From positions 63,480,111-63,544,110 of the forward strand of contig NC_089591.1 in assembly GCF_019320115.1 (NCBI RefSeq): a DNA stretch of 64,000 bases, given 5' to 3'. The position numbers and the translations under genes are program-made. Under the pieces are notes generated by a model. The model did not search any database. It was not told the origin of the DNA and saw nothing but the letters and a program-made list of their open reading frames with translations. This DNA comes from Miscanthus floridulus (lineage: Eukaryota; Streptophyta; Magnoliopsida; Poales; Poaceae). Below, piece by piece: positions 24,064 to 36,117 of this stretch; the first letter of the stretch is position 1; every line of letters starts with the position of its first letter.

Positions 24064-24074
24064 CCTTAAATACA
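24064..24074 (-). promoter_or_regulatory. Candidate TATA box of the TIP2 gene
   Basis: On the minus strand tgtatttaagg lies about 105 bp upstream of the TIP2 ATG, a suitable core-promoter spacing. Sequence and position only. Confidence 0.4.
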
Positions 24075-24796
24075 CATCATAAGGCGCTAATGGACCTGGT
24101 GCTATGGGCGGTGTGCAATGATCACCACATGATTGATAATTTTAAATTTTGATCGTGTTTTGTGGGCTTGTGGCTGATATTGGCCGACCAACCGCCCTAA
24201 CTCGCTAAATTGCTGTGGAATTGTGGTTGTTTAGGCCGAGCCACGTTAGGATACACCATCAGACAGCGAGGAGAACAAGACCTTGGAGCAGATATATGCT
24301 ATCTCATGCCTAAACAAATCAATGGCGGTGCGGACTGATATCTGAAATTCTGAACTGATCCTTCATTTCTACCCTGCGTCTACTGATGCATCCATGCAAA
24401 ATCTAGAAATTTATGATCGAATAACACGTGAACAAAGCCCCCCCCCCCCCCAAACAATCCTTCCGTGGCGAGGTTCTTGTTCTGTTGTTACAAACTACTG
24501 CAACATAGTATTATGAAAGAATACTAATCCTATGCTAGAAGTAGAGTAGTCGATGGATCCTTACTGAGCTGTTGCTTCATTCATAGGACTTGCGCCCTGT
24601 TCGTTTGGGCTAATTTGACTTATAAGTCATGGCTGAAAGTACCGTTGGCTGGTTTGGTGTGAGAGAAAAATACATCTCCTACAACAAAAGGGGAATTCCT
24701 CGGACCCTCGGCCTGAGTAGCTGACCGAGTAAGGTATCACCTAGATTAAAATTGTTACACCTCTCGCGTTCAGGAATCTAATCGTCTGCATACTGA
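24075..24796. other. TIP2 upstream region
   Basis: No gene. Includes a 14-C run (24438-24451) and a partial second-family MITE (about 24596-24673: ccctgttcgtttgggc, ttggctggtttggtgtgagagaaaaata). Confidence 0.45.
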
Positions 24797-25013
24797 GGGC
24801 CTGTTTAGTTCCCAAAAAATTTTGCGCAGTATCCGTCACATCGAATCTTGCGTACTAAATGTAGACGAAAAAAAAACTAATTGCACAGTTGGGTGAGAAA
24901 TCGCGAGACGAAACTTTCGAACCTAATTAGTCCATAATTAGACACTAATTACCAAATACAAACGAAAGTGCTACCGTAGCCAAAACTCAAAAAAAATTGA
25001 TCTAAACGCGCCC
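24797..25013. mobile_element. Tourist-like MITE, TGA target duplication
   Basis: Ends gggcctgtttagttccc and gatctaaacgcgccc, with TGA on both sides (24794-24796 and 25014-25016). Same core as the copies at 10794 and 13780. Confidence 0.85.
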
Positions 25014-26788
25014 TGAGTTCTGTAGTGATACACTGTATCATTCCCGTTAAAAAGGTGGTCAGGTCAGGGTACTGCGACAGGAATCCAGTGAACATCCTCC
25101 ATTTGGGGTAGGTGAGGCGAACAAGATTAATCTACGGATCTTGCGCTAGTACACCAATTGAAAACTGCCAGTTGCAAGGTGATGACAGGGCTCTTATGAG
25201 TAGCAGTGTCTTCATTGCAGTTGCAGAATTGCACAAACGAAGATGATGACGACGCCAAAAGGGCCTTATTTCTTTATGCTATCTTTGTGGTTGTTCAGTC
25301 CTTGTGTGTATAGAGTTTCCTAGAACTCTCTGGCTTCTTCGTTTTGGCTGAAACGATCGTGGATTATTTACTGCTAGCTGGTTTGGTGTGAGAGACCGCT
25401 CACTTTTCAATTTAAAAAAAAGAAACGTATGCCCTCCCTACGTGTCAGACAAAATGTTTTGGGCCACTGAGTGGGAATATTCCCTAAACTTTCTCTGATC
25501 CTACGTGGGTGTTTTGTCAGAAACACTATTGCCTGATGATTTGTCAATTGTCAATGCAGTATTGTAAGCAATTTTGATCATGCAGCTTTTTCCTGGGAAA
25601 TATTATAAATGCTTAAGAGTTCCTCGTGAATTGATCTATAGTGAAACATACTTTATTAGCATTGTACCCTTTTAGGTATCTATATACTTTTAGGGGAAAA
25701 AAGAGCGGTAAAAATTGCTACGTTATTACGGTTTTTTTTTTAAAAAAAACTGCCACGGTATTTTGGTAGTGACAAGTAAACTGAAAAGGAGGATGGTACA
25801 TTAGTAGAATGTAATTTTGCAGTATGGTGACGAGTCATGCAACTGGTTCTGATGATTACCACGATGATATTGGCAACAGCTCAATCTGCAAGTGCGCTTA
25901 ACTGCTGAAAAATCCTTAAACTGCAGAAACATAATAGCTCCCAATAAGATGATAAATTGTGGTTAACCATCAAATGTTACTCCAAACAGTAATTACTATA
26001 TCAGAATTGTTTTTATTTATGATATCAAAAAAAAAGAACCGGTTCAATTTTCAACTTTTAAGAGGGCAATATTCTGATTCACACTACGTACTTGATCATA
26101 TATTAGTGAAAGCTGCCTTTTTCAAAATAAAAAAAGGCTAATCAAAGGCTTAATGTCTTAGTGAAGTGGTTAGCGCTTTTGGCATGGTCTTAATCCAAAG
26201 TGCGTGTAGCCAATAATGCCTAAGAGCATCCTGCTCTCACTATAATTCGAAGTGCATCATAGCTAAGGTCTAGCGATGCTCTAATGATTATTTATGTTTT
26301 GTCACTAGGCATATCATTGAGCAAAATACAGCGCATTAGAGGCCGGGTCGTGCAATTTTCTTTTCGTATTTGAAATGCACGCTGCCTTTACAAAATTTAA
26401 AAAAACGCTAATGAAAGGCTTAGTTTCTTCGTGAAGTGGTTAGCACTTTTGGCATAATATGTACAGAATTAAGGAAAAAACACTTCATATTTCAACACTT
26501 CCTCTCAAATGAAGTCTCCTTAGGTCTTAGACGTCGAATAAAAACAAGAAACAATTATTTTTATTTAACTATACTATCCGAGATTTAAACTCGAGACCTC
26601 TACCTGATACAGCGGAATCTGTTATGGTAACAAGCATGCTACATCTACTGCATAAGTGCACAATCCAATACGCACTGTAGTTATCTCTGTCGAACCCCAC
26701 CTGTTTTCTCCACATTTTTTTTGCCTGTACGGTTGCAGCTACAGTCTGATGAATGCCTTCTGCAGAGGCTGGAAGGTTGCTCCTTACA
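25014..26788. other. Intergenic region, gene-poor
   Basis: No gene supported. 25335-25400 has a partial second-family MITE (ttggctgaaacgatcg, gctggtttggtgtgagag). A pair of direct repeats is listed separately. The right end should include the 3' untranslated region of the START gene. Confidence 0.45.
26112..26460. repeat. Pair of about 75-bp direct repeats
   Basis: The left arm (about 26112-26186) and right arm (about 26382-26455) share gctgcctttt/a, a run of A, cgctaat(c/g)aaaggctta, tgaagtggttagc(g/a)c and ttttggcat, with moderate divergence. The 200 bp between them is unrelated. Origin unknown. Confidence 0.6.
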
Positions 26789-29700
26789 TCACTTCTTCGC
26801 CTGCCTTCTCGCTGCTCCAAGCAAGAGGACTTTGCCGACCAGTCCAGTGTTGAGCACACAAACTGCAGCCACCGCACCACCAACCACCAACCACTTCCAG
26901 TCAAAACCATGTTGAACTGCATGGGAGCTGTCATTCTCGTCATCGATTTTATCAGCAATGGAGAGGTCATGGTCCACGGGACCATTTGAAGCCGTGATGG
27001 ATATCTTAGTGGTCATTCGAGCCATGATGGCGCTGTGTGACAGGGTATTTTCTGTGTCTCTCATTTGCTGGTACGCTCTGAATCCAGACTGAAGTTTCTT
27101 CACAGCACCCCACATGCCGTGACGAACAGCAACCCTGGCTACATCTTTTGGTATGCCCATGTCCTCATAGTGAACCAAAGTTACTTCACATGCAGATTGC
27201 TGACCCACATGTTTAGGCGATTGAACTGCGTTTCACAAACAAAGAATATGATTACAGTGTTAAGGTCTAAGCATTTGTGTTCATGCCTGACTGGAAACCT
27301 TTCATGTTCAGAACAAACACAGCTCAAGACACCATAATGATACTAACTACTAAGAAAAAGAGTTACCAGCTTTAATACGCCAACTTGAGAAGTACAGCTC
27401 CACACGCCTCGGCTTTTCTTTCTTGGGCAATGATGGATATGGAACACCCTGACAAATGGAGGTTGCTGAGTGCTCACATATATGCCACTTACATAGGATG
27501 TTATCAAACATTTTCTACAGGCAGAGTCTTATCCATATTTTGCAAACATGCCAGATAAGGCAGGCATGTCGCTCTAATATACGGAGACCTGAGTTTGGTT
27601 TCTCAGCAAGATGTGTGTGAGAATTTAACAATAGTGATTATGTTGGTTCAGTCTTGATTCTCATCAGTTAAATCTATCTTTAAATACTAAGATGCGCTCC
27701 AGTCAGGCTGCTATCAATAGTAAATGACCCAGTGTAATGTTATCTTCCTGTGATACAAGTCCATTGTTTGTTTTCCAAAAAGTCTAGCACATATTAGTCA
27801 GAAAAGGAACATAGTGATTAATGTATATTCATCTCCTCCTAGACCTAGAAACCTAATAACCTGATATCCCATAAAACTTAAAAGGTGCTGATGAAATTAT
27901 GCAAGCAGATCAATCTTAAAATACACTGATAGGTAACTTCAACACATCATGCAGGAAGATAATAAACAGTTTACTATCTGAGTATTCGATAGTTTTGGGT
28001 TACTGTTTTGTGGCTGACTTGCAAAAAAGAAAGCTCACGATTATCGCTTTTGGAAAAGAAGCATTTATATTAGGTCCAGATCAATTACAAGGCCACTTCT
28101 GAGAAACTTCTGCAGACTACAGTCAAACAGCAGAGAAGTGCAGAACAAGAATGTTATATTAAATGAAGAGTAAGCAATCTCTTGGAGAAAAAAGGGTAGA
28201 AAAGGAACATAAATTTCACATAGTAGGTGTAACCGTGTAAGGCTAAAAGTAAAGCATAACCATTGAGCAGGAAAATGGAAAGGGGACAAAACATTTCACC
28301 GTCGTCAGTTATAAAATTATATGAATGATTGTTTCAGATAATGGAGGGAGAATAACATTACATGAGTAAAAGTATCTGTTAACGTACCTTTGTAACACAA
28401 TAGTACGTCTTCCCAGATTCCCATATGCGTCCTCCAAAGATGTATTCACGGTCGCTGCAAAAGAATGGGAACTGGAAAACAAACAACATGTTGGAATTGA
28501 GAGTTTAACATGAACGTACACAGGGAACAACAGAAGCTGGACAAACCTTTTTTATCCAGTGGACAATTGTTGCTCCATTCTGAGGGAACTCATCCAAAGA
28601 TTTGGAGTATGCGAGCATGGGATCCCACTTTAGACGAAAATCACCATCCCAGAAAAAATCTCTAACCAGTTCAGGAGTAGCATCCTCAAAAATAGTGTGG
28701 CTGCAGTACATTATAGGTCCCTCCTAAAAAATACATTTAAAATAAACTCAGGAGATGTATACGAAGATATTATGGTAAAACATTTAGCCGACACAAGTTA
28801 CTGCAATATGCTAATTGTTCCTGCTAATTTATGTAAATCAAGTAACAAAAAACGTGATCAAACAATCTTCCTGCTAATTTATGTAAATTAAGTAACAAAA
28901 AAGGTGATCAAACAATCTAGTCTCAGAATTCATGCTTCAGTTGAAAAGGCTAACAAAAAAAACTGGGGGCAGGTTAAGACAGCCCCCGGGCATTGCATTA
29001 AGAAGAAGACCTCGAGAAAACCCCTGAACCCCTGCCCCACCCATACACAGCGGCACCGTAGCCAGTGTGAGAACGACCACGACCTGAGCCGGACCTTACA
29101 CTTGTGCTTTGCCGTGGGACAGATGAGTTGAACACAGGACCTGAGGAGTGCTACCCAAGCCACCTAACCAACTCTAATATTACCGCCTCTCGTTCTATTT
29201 CTTAGTACGTTCAATTTCAGACTTTGTAGATTCAGTAAATGCTAGAATCTAACAAAGAGTACACTAATAAACACTTCAAGGGACTCATGGTGTGTGTAAT
29301 GTCACTGGCCAATGAAATGATAGTATGTACCATAAGGGGAACCAACGAGAATGGACTTTCAAAAATTAAAATCCTAGCCCTTTGCCATTTTAATTTAACA
29401 CCCAGAATTATTCTTTTCATTGAAGGGCGGGCCTGGTGCAAGCGGTAGAGTCTTACCACCTGTGACCAGAAGGTCCCGGGTTCGAGTCGCGGTCTCCTCG
29501 CATTGCACAGGCGAGGGTAAGGCTTGCCACTGACACCTTTCCCCAGACCCTGCACAGAGCGGGAGCTCTCTGCACTGGGTACGCCCTTTTTTTAATTATT
29601 CTTTTCATTCAGACACTAACATGTTATACGCCACCTCAGAATCGTGGTAGAAGTACCTTCTATAATATCCTATATTATCAGCATTTAATTCTTTCACAAC

Positions 29701-30922
29701 CCACTGGAAAGACAAACCTCAGGCTCACGCCGCCAGGCCTTGTAGGTCATGTTGGAGGTCGTGCGCTCCATCAAATTCTGCCAAGCTGTATCCCCACTTT
29801 CCTTGTTATCTAAAAGTTGCAGGAGATGTTCTAGGTCCTTCTCAGTGACAGTATCATGCTCACCCTCAAAATTTGTCCTGCCGATCAGAAAATATTAAAA
29901 ACCGAACTAAGTTTTCACTGCAGAAAGAATATAGGAAATTGTGGTGCTTTCTTATGTCGACAAAAACAAGTCATGTGGTTCTGTCTACTTGCAAGAACAC
30001 ATACTAAAACCAGCAAACGAGGATGAAATAAACCACAGCCACGGTGGATCCCCAGCCCAGCAGCAGCAAGTTTATGTTGCTAATCCTTCCATGGTGCAAA
30101 GCAAACGAAACTTACCAATCATCAAAAACCTATACAGCCTACACAAAGCTATAGACTCTTCTATCAGCGGAGCCACAAGTTTCCATCATCGCTCTCTGTC
30201 ACCAATTCAAAATACAAACACGCATTCCGCTCCAACTCTATCGACATGTGTCAGTTCATCAAGTCAGCTGAGATGAAGCGCAAGATCATCAAATCTCCTA
30301 AACTGCCTCCAGCACGAGGACAGGGCCACCCCTGAATGAAGCGCAAGATCATTCAATTCAATTCCAAACCCCTGAATGAAGCGCGAGACCATTCAATTCA
30401 ATTCCAAACTGAAAGGCACCTAGTCTGCAAGAGAGACAATTGCCAAGACTGACAGGCGCAGGCGCTGCATTCCCGCCACCTACCCTGGTCCCCGGCCAAC
30501 CCCGGCAGACACTATGCAAAATAAATTCAACCCCTAAACGCTCACCTGCCGTCGGCGCAACCTCCACCGGCCCGGGCCGCAGCGGCATCGTCATCGGGGG
30601 AGGCCTTGTCCTGGTGCTTGCCTCTGCAGCGTCGGAATGCGGAGGAGAGGAGCCTTGGCGCGACGGAGCAGGCGGAGAGCGCGGTGCAGGCGAGCCAAAG
30701 CCTCCGGGCCCCGAGGCCCGGTGGCACCCAGAGGATGCGGAGGCGGGTGCGGAGGCCGAGGAAGAGCAGCCCCGTCCAGCGCGGGCGCCAGGACCAACCG
30801 ACGACGAGGCCGATCATGACGGCGGCCCAGATCGGCACCGCGCAGAGCAGCACGTCGACGGCCATCTCCACCACCGCGGGACGCTGCAGCAGCGCCACCG
30901 CCTCCTCGCACCAACCCGCCAT
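26789..30922 (-). CDS. START-domain lipid-binding membrane protein
   Basis: START domains bind single lipids or sterols in a helix-grip pocket; this plant subgroup resembles PCTP-like proteins and its ligand is unknown. Six minus-strand exons join in frame with GT-AG introns: 30922-30546, 29877-29718, 28723-28547, 28471-28388, 27448-27367 and 27225-26789. They give about 438 residues. An N-terminal membrane segment (LLCAVPIWAAVMIGLVVGW, about residues 25-43) precedes a Pro/Arg-rich stretch. The START domain spans about 140-350: KDLEHLLQLLDN, WRREPEEGPIMYCSHTIFED, FFWDGDFRLKWDPMLAYSKS, CSDREYIFGGRIWESGKTYY, then VELYFSSWRIKAVQ and ACEVTLVHYEDMGIPKDVAR. A C-terminal hydrophobic segment follows at about 402-427 (WLVVGGAVAAVCVL). 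All parts look intact. Its introns hold two SINEs and a 50-bp tandem repeat. Confidence 0.92.
28820..28919. repeat. 50-bp tandem duplication in a START-gene intron
   Basis: Two adjacent copies of cctgctaatttatgtaaat(c/t)aagtaacaaaaaa(c/g)gtgatcaaacaatct, differing at only about two or three positions; intronic. Confidence 0.85.
28955..29180 (-). mobile_element. tRNA-derived SINE, third type
   Basis: On the minus strand: ttagagttggttaggtggcttgggtagc (A-box region), ggtcctgtgttcaactc (B-box-like), then a long tRNA-unrelated body with ggggtggggcaggggttcagg, ending ctgcccccagtttttttt. It lies in the intron between START exons 2 and 3. The family name is not certain and no clear target duplication was found. 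Confidence 0.5.
29422..29593 (+). mobile_element. Full-length Au-like SINE with 16-bp TSD
   Basis: It begins gaagggcgggcctggtgcaagcggtagag (A box) and carries the B box gggttcgagtcg. It ends tgcactgggtacgcccttttttt, the T-rich end typical of Au SINEs. Perfect 16-bp direct repeats aattattcttttcatt flank it (29406-29421 and 29594-29609). It is intronic and antisense to the START gene. The copy at 8050 shares its 3' two thirds almost exactly. Confidence 0.92.
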
Positions 30923-30977
30923 TGCTGCGCTAGGGCTGGAAGCTTCCGCCCCTGATCCGTCTCGCCAATCCCCTTCT

Positions 30978-31024
30978 CTCTCTCTTTTTTTTTTGGGGGT
31001 GGGGTGGGGGGGTGGGGGGGGGTC
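30978..31024. repeat. T/G homopolymer-rich tract near START promoter
   Basis: A CT run, then a T run and G-rich tracts (gggggtggggtggggggg and more). It lies within about 100 bp upstream of the START-gene ATG. G runs of this kind could form quadruplexes but are also error-prone in sequencing. Confidence 0.7.
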
Positions 31025-31378
31025 CCCTTTTTCTTCCTCGGCGAAATGGAGGAGAGGGGGCAGACAAACTGGGGAGGAGACAAGTTGTTTTTGGAGGAGG
31101 CTCGTGCCTGCGCCCGCGTGTCAGAGACTCATAGGCGGCAGATGGGGACAGGTTGAAGGGTAGACCCACGTGTCGGTGGGAGGTGGGATGGGCAAAGCGG
31201 TAGTATATGCCGCGGGACCTCCGGCCGCGAGACTAGTTAATGCGCGGGGTTTACGAGGGGATCGACCGTGACGTGGCGGCGGTAGTTTGGGTTTGGCTGG
31301 CCCCAGCGCCAGCGGGATGGTCGGGTGGGAGCAGTAGCTACTGGCCGTTGGGGTCCATCCACACCGTCTCTACTCTAA

Positions 31379-31622
31379 GCCCTTGTTTACTTCGCGAAAT
31401 TTGGAATTTGAGGCTACTGTAGCGTCTTCGTTTTTATTTGGTAAATAGTGTCCAAACATTGACTAATTAGGCCTAAAACATTCGTCTCGCAATTTCCCAC
31501 CAAACTGTGCAATTAGTTTTTCTTTTCGTCTACATTTAATGTTCCATACACGAGCCGCAAACATTCGATATGACAGGTACCGTAGCAACTTTTTAGACTT
31601 TGGAGTCCAACTAAACAAGGGC
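31379..31622. mobile_element. Tourist-like MITE, TAA target duplication
   Basis: Ends gcccttgtttacttcgcg and ccaactaaacaagggc, flanked by TAA on both sides (31376-31378 and 31623-31625). It has the usual core, inverted relative to the 10794 copy. Confidence 0.85.
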
Positions 31623-31702
31623 TAAGCAAAACTACGGGGCTACCGTTAGGCGTTAGTAGCGTACTCCTCTTCGGATGGGATAGAAGTGGATAACTATTAC
31701 TA

Positions 31703-31951
31703 CCTCCGTTCTAAAAAATTAAAAATAATTATTTTTTTAAGAATCAAAGTATTCTGAGTTTGACCCAAATTAAAGAGAACTCTAAAAATTTATGACATCA
31801 AATATATATACTATAAAAAAATATAATTAATGAAGTATCTAACGATACTTTGGTATCATGAATGTTATTATTTATTATATAAATTTTGTCAAATTTAATA
31901 TACTTTGATTCTCCAAAAATTAAAATGACTTATAATTTGGGATGGAGGAAG
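31703..31951. mobile_element. Stowaway-like MITE
   Basis: Ends cctccgttctaaaaaatt and aatttgggatggaggaag, bordered by TA on both sides. AT-rich interior with the usual gtatctaa, gatactttggtatcatgaatgttatt words. Confidence 0.75.
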
Positions 31952-32960
31952 TAACCAGTGGCTATTTTGATCTCAGCTAAAGAGTTGTTAGATTGTTATA
32001 TGTGGATGTATACAACTAAAGAGTTGTTAGATCGTTACATATGGGTATCTAACAATACTCTCACGTCCCTCCCTATCCTGTATGTGATCTGGACTCGCAT
32101 CGCATCGTGCTCATATAAGTTGGAACAGTGCATGCCTAATGATGGCACGAAGTCTACTTCTAAGACGTGTCAAGTGATACAAAGGAGCCGGATTCTAAAG
32201 TGTATTGAAACAATTAACGATGCGATGTTGAATAAATATTTAAACTTAAATTGTCTGAATGACCCTGCAACAAGCCATATGTTATGCCTCAGACATGCAT
32301 GTTTTTTAGTTCTTCCTAAAATGAAAGCTGCGAGCGTGCCTACAGATTCTGGCTCAAGGAGGCGGCTAGCGTTGGGTAGAGTAGACCTGATTAAAGCATG
32401 GACCGGCTGTGTTGAAAAAAAGAAACTCAGCATTTCTTTTCTTTTCTAGCTGTAGCCCATTGAGCATTCACAGATGTTTCTCTTTGGTAGTTTTTTGGGG
32501 TTTTGGGTCAGGTTGCGGATCATGACGCGTTGGTTGGTCCAGGCTCAAAACCAGTCACAGTCGGCCCGAAGCATTTGGTCGGGTTAGGATTTTCATGGGA
32601 CGGGTCAGGTTAGGTTAGGTTGATTAGAGCACAATATCTTTTAAAAAAACTCACTCTCTAAAGGTTTATTTAGAGAGTCATTTAATTAAAAGCATTTCTC
32701 TATGTTTCTTTTTTTTTTGCCTTCTAACGAATTTTTATATCCTGTGCACATTTTATAGCCAGTCTCGCGCTTTATCTTTGTCTAGCGAGAAATCAAAAAT
32801 AGAGGATGCCAATATCAAGAGATCTAAATAAAATATGTCGTTGCAGGGTTTTTATTAAAATTTCTTTTCCTATCAATAGGAAAGATATAAATAAAGAGAC
32901 TATTGAGTTGCTCTTAGGGCTTAAATGGCTCACATCCATAAATTTTTTTTCCTAAAAGAT
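31952..32960. other. Repeat-derived intergenic DNA
   Basis: No gene; the 163-codon open frame at 31958-32446 has no recognisable domain and low-complexity composition. 32626-32918 looks like a MITE with arms ttagagcacaata and ttgagttgctcttag. Confidence 0.4.
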
Positions 32961-33860
32961 CTAGAATAATTCTTCATATATTAATATAAGGAGGAGTTGA
33001 AAAGACGCACACAAATGTGTGGTTGAGTGCTCATTGTTTTTAAGTTTTTTATCATTTGATCCATGTGATGAGCTCTTATTGTTTTTAAGTTTCTTTGTAA
33101 ATATTTTAATGAGAAAAATATGTTGTTCTAATAATTCTTCATGAGATGCAAGTAGTGTCTCAGGATTCAATTTTAGCTCATCAGGTGAAGATTTAAAAGC
33201 ATCAAATAATTTCTTATGTTCTTCACAAGAGTTGTTTAGAAATGAGTTTTTATTTTCCAATTTCAATGTTTTAGCTTTCTTATTTTCTAAAAACATAGTC
33301 ATGCTAGCAAGTCTACTAACAAGCTCATCATATGAATCAATATGATCAACCACATTATCATTTGATACCTTGGTGTCACCTTGTGACATGAGACAATGTG
33401 GTGTAGTTGGAGAGCTTGTAGTAGCATCATCATCATGGCTTGAGCATGAACCAACATCATCATCAAGTGTGCATGGGGTAGCATCATCATTTGCAATACT
33501 TGTGGCATCATCATCAATCTTGTCAAGTGATCTTGTGGTAGAAAGATCATCATCATCACTTGACCATGAGGTGGAGCAATCTTTCACAATAACCAAATTG
33601 TGGTCATGCTCGACACACTCATGTGCCTCCTTCTTGGGCTTATCATCATCATCATTGGAGACACTCCCATATATTAAGTTGAGGTACAACCAAATATCAT
33701 GGGCGGTCTTCATGTACATAATCTCCCCAAATATGTTATCTTTCATGGATTGATAGAAAATGTTAGTAGCTTGGCAATCAAGATATAGGCATTTCTTTTG
33801 CGCTTTAGTTGCATTCTTTTCATCTAACGCATGAGAAAACACACATCTACGATCCACCAT
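32961..33860 (-). pseudogene. copia gag fragment
   Basis: A 299-codon open frame begins MVDRRCVFSHALDEKN and reads FYQSMKDNIFGEIMYMKTAHDIWLYLNLIYG in its N-terminal part, in the style of plant copia gag (UBN2-type). A very acidic Asp/Ser-rich middle follows, then a coiled-coil-like stretch (SYDELVSRLASMTMFLENKKAK, EELLEQHIFLIKIFTKKLKNN). A zinc knuckle is not seen before the frame ends, so the gag is C-terminally truncated. The window-strand repeats of catcatcatc reflect the Asp codons. Confidence 0.75.
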
Positions 33861-34007
33861 ATTTGGGGGTAAATAAACTTAAAATTGCATGTTATCCAAT
33901 TTTTTCACCGTGCAAAGTGTGTGCCATAAAAAATATATGGACACTCAACATCTAGCCCATAAGTCGCCATCCTCTTGGGTCAGTAAAGACCACAAATGAG
34001 AGACATA

Positions 34008-34019
34008 GCTCTGATACCA
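34008..34019 (-). other. Primer-binding site of the copia element
   Basis: Minus-strand TGGTATCAGAGC is complementary to the 3' end of plant initiator tRNA-Met and lies two bases after the LTR end, the expected place. Confidence 0.85.
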
Positions 34020-36117
34020 TGTGTAAGGTCGAGATGGCGGACTAGAGGGGGGTGAGTAGTCCTTTCTAAAATTAATCGTGTCGGCGAACCGAAACAAGTG
34101 CGGAATTAAAACAATCGATCTAGCCAAGACTACACCCCTCTATCTATGTTCTCTGGCACCTTGCAAAGATCCTAATTAAGCAACTAAGGCGCCGGGCTAA
34201 TTAGAGCTCACCTATCCAATTTTAGGAGCAAAGTCACATAAACCTATGCCACTAGTACTTTAAGCAACGAGGGAGCTTCTACACATGCTAGTAAGCAAAA
34301 CACAACGTTACTAACCTCACTAGCAATGCTCAATAACAAGGCTACACAAGCTAAATTATAGAGCGTAAATTACTTAGCTACACAAACTAAGTAATGTGAC
34401 TAACAAGGTTACACAAACTAAATTAGCCACGTAAGGGAGCTACTTCTATGCTTCACAAGCAAGAAGATAACTAGTGAACTACACAAGCTAACTAATTACA
34501 AGAGCAACTACACAAGCACTATGTATATGAAAATAACTATAAGCTTGTGTAAGGGGATTGCAAACCAACAGGGAGAACAATGTTGACACGGTGATTTTCT
34601 TCTGAGATTCACGTGCTTGCCAACACGCTACGCCCCCGTTGTGTCGACCGTGAAGGGAGACCATGATGCCTAAGAGGGAGGGGGTGGATTAGGCAACTTA
34701 AAATTCTAACTCAAAACTATAGTCTCTTTTTCTAACTCTAGCAAAACATATGCAATAGATAAACTATCTAAATGTGCAACTACGATTTTGCTAGTGTGTT
34801 GCTATCTCTACCGCAAAAAGAGTAATACAAATAATGTAAATGTGGAAGCTAAAGAGCAAGGTAGAGATATGCAAACTCCCATCGACGACTCCGGTATTTT
34901 TACCGAGGTATCGAGAAGCGCGCAAGCTTCCCCCTAGTCCTCGTTGGAGCCCCTCGCAAGGAATCCCTCGCAAGGGCCAAGCTCCCGGTCGGGTAACTTC
35001 GTGGATAGCCTTGGGCCTTCCCCACGCGCAAGTGGGTCTCTGACGTGTCTTCTAGCAAGCCTCTCTCGGATACTCCCCGCCGTCTTCACTATCAAGCTTC
35101 CAGCTAAAACGTCGTGGGCCTTGTTCCCTCTGGTACACGGTGGTGGCCACACCACAAACGCGGTTGGTGTGATCTCGCAAGACTATAAGCCCCTCCGATG
35201 TACAATAATGGTACGTGCAAGCACCGAGTGGTAAGAGGTATGCTAACCTCACTAAACACTAGGCCTAAACCTAGAGCAAGCGCATAAGCAGTGGTCTAAT
35301 TAACCTAAGCACTTCGCAAAGCACCTACGCTAATCGCCTAATAAAACACTAAGCACTATGCAAGTGGAGATCACTAAAATGGTATATCAACACCCTTGAT
35401 ATGTTTTCTCAACTCCACATATGACAAATGGCCGATTGGGGGTTGTATTTATAAGCCCCACTGATAAAGTAGCCGTTGGGGATGAAATCTCGCTTTTCTG
35501 CTATTGACCGGACGTTGGAGTTGTCCTGATCAGACATGTCTGGTCGTTCTGACCGTTGGAGCCGTGAACAACTGATCGGACGCTGCCAGTGTCCGGTCAC
35601 TTGCCACCGGACGCGTTCGGTTGCAAGTTCGCCGCTCTGGAACCTCTCTGTACTCGATCGAACGCTGTTGTCCTACGTCTGGTCGGTTTGTCGCCAGCGT
35701 CTGGTCCAGCGTTTGGTCGCTGCTACTATTGCCAAGCCTCTGATCGGAGCTTTCGGTCGCTTTTCGCCAGCGTCTGATCGCTGCTGCTATTACCGAGCCT
35801 CCTGATCAGAGCGTCCGGTCGCTTTTCTCCAGCGTCCGATCGCTTCTATGAGCTTGTTTCTTCACGATCTTGCGTGTGGCTTGGTTCCTATCTTCGTGCT
35901 TAGACTTTACTTGGTATCTTGGGTCTTCTCTTGTGCTTCTAAGGTCTTGCTTAAGGTGTTGATCATCGGATCATCACGTCGCCTTTGTTCAAGTCACGTC
36001 TTGCATCCTATTGAACTACAAAACAATCACTTGCAAATTCATTAGTCCAATTTGGTTGTATTGGCCATCAAACACCAAAATCTAAAGTAAATGGGCCTAG
36101 GGTCCATTTTCCTTACA

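Larger units (their letters stand above)
32961..36117 (-). mobile_element. Truncated Ty1/copia retrotransposon (5' LTR, PBS, gag)
   Basis: On the minus strand the order is LTR (36117-34022, starting TGTAAGG and ending CCTTACA), two bases, primer-binding site TGGTATCAGAGC (34019-34008, matching the 3' end of initiator tRNA-Met), then gag. Nothing of protease, integrase, RT or RNase H follows and there is no second LTR, so the element is cut off soon after gag. The LTR carries a TATAAATA box on the element strand (about 35447-35455) and repeated ccggacg and ggtcgct words. The middle of the LTR may contain a nested fragment, so its length of about 2.1 kb is provisional. Confidence 0.75.

Noticed and set aside
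29422..29593. Possible tRNA gene
   Set aside because: A and B boxes only; the remaining body and T-tail are those of a SINE.
31958..32446. 163-codon ORF as a host gene
   Set aside because: It starts inside the tail of a Stowaway MITE and shows no domain or splice structure.
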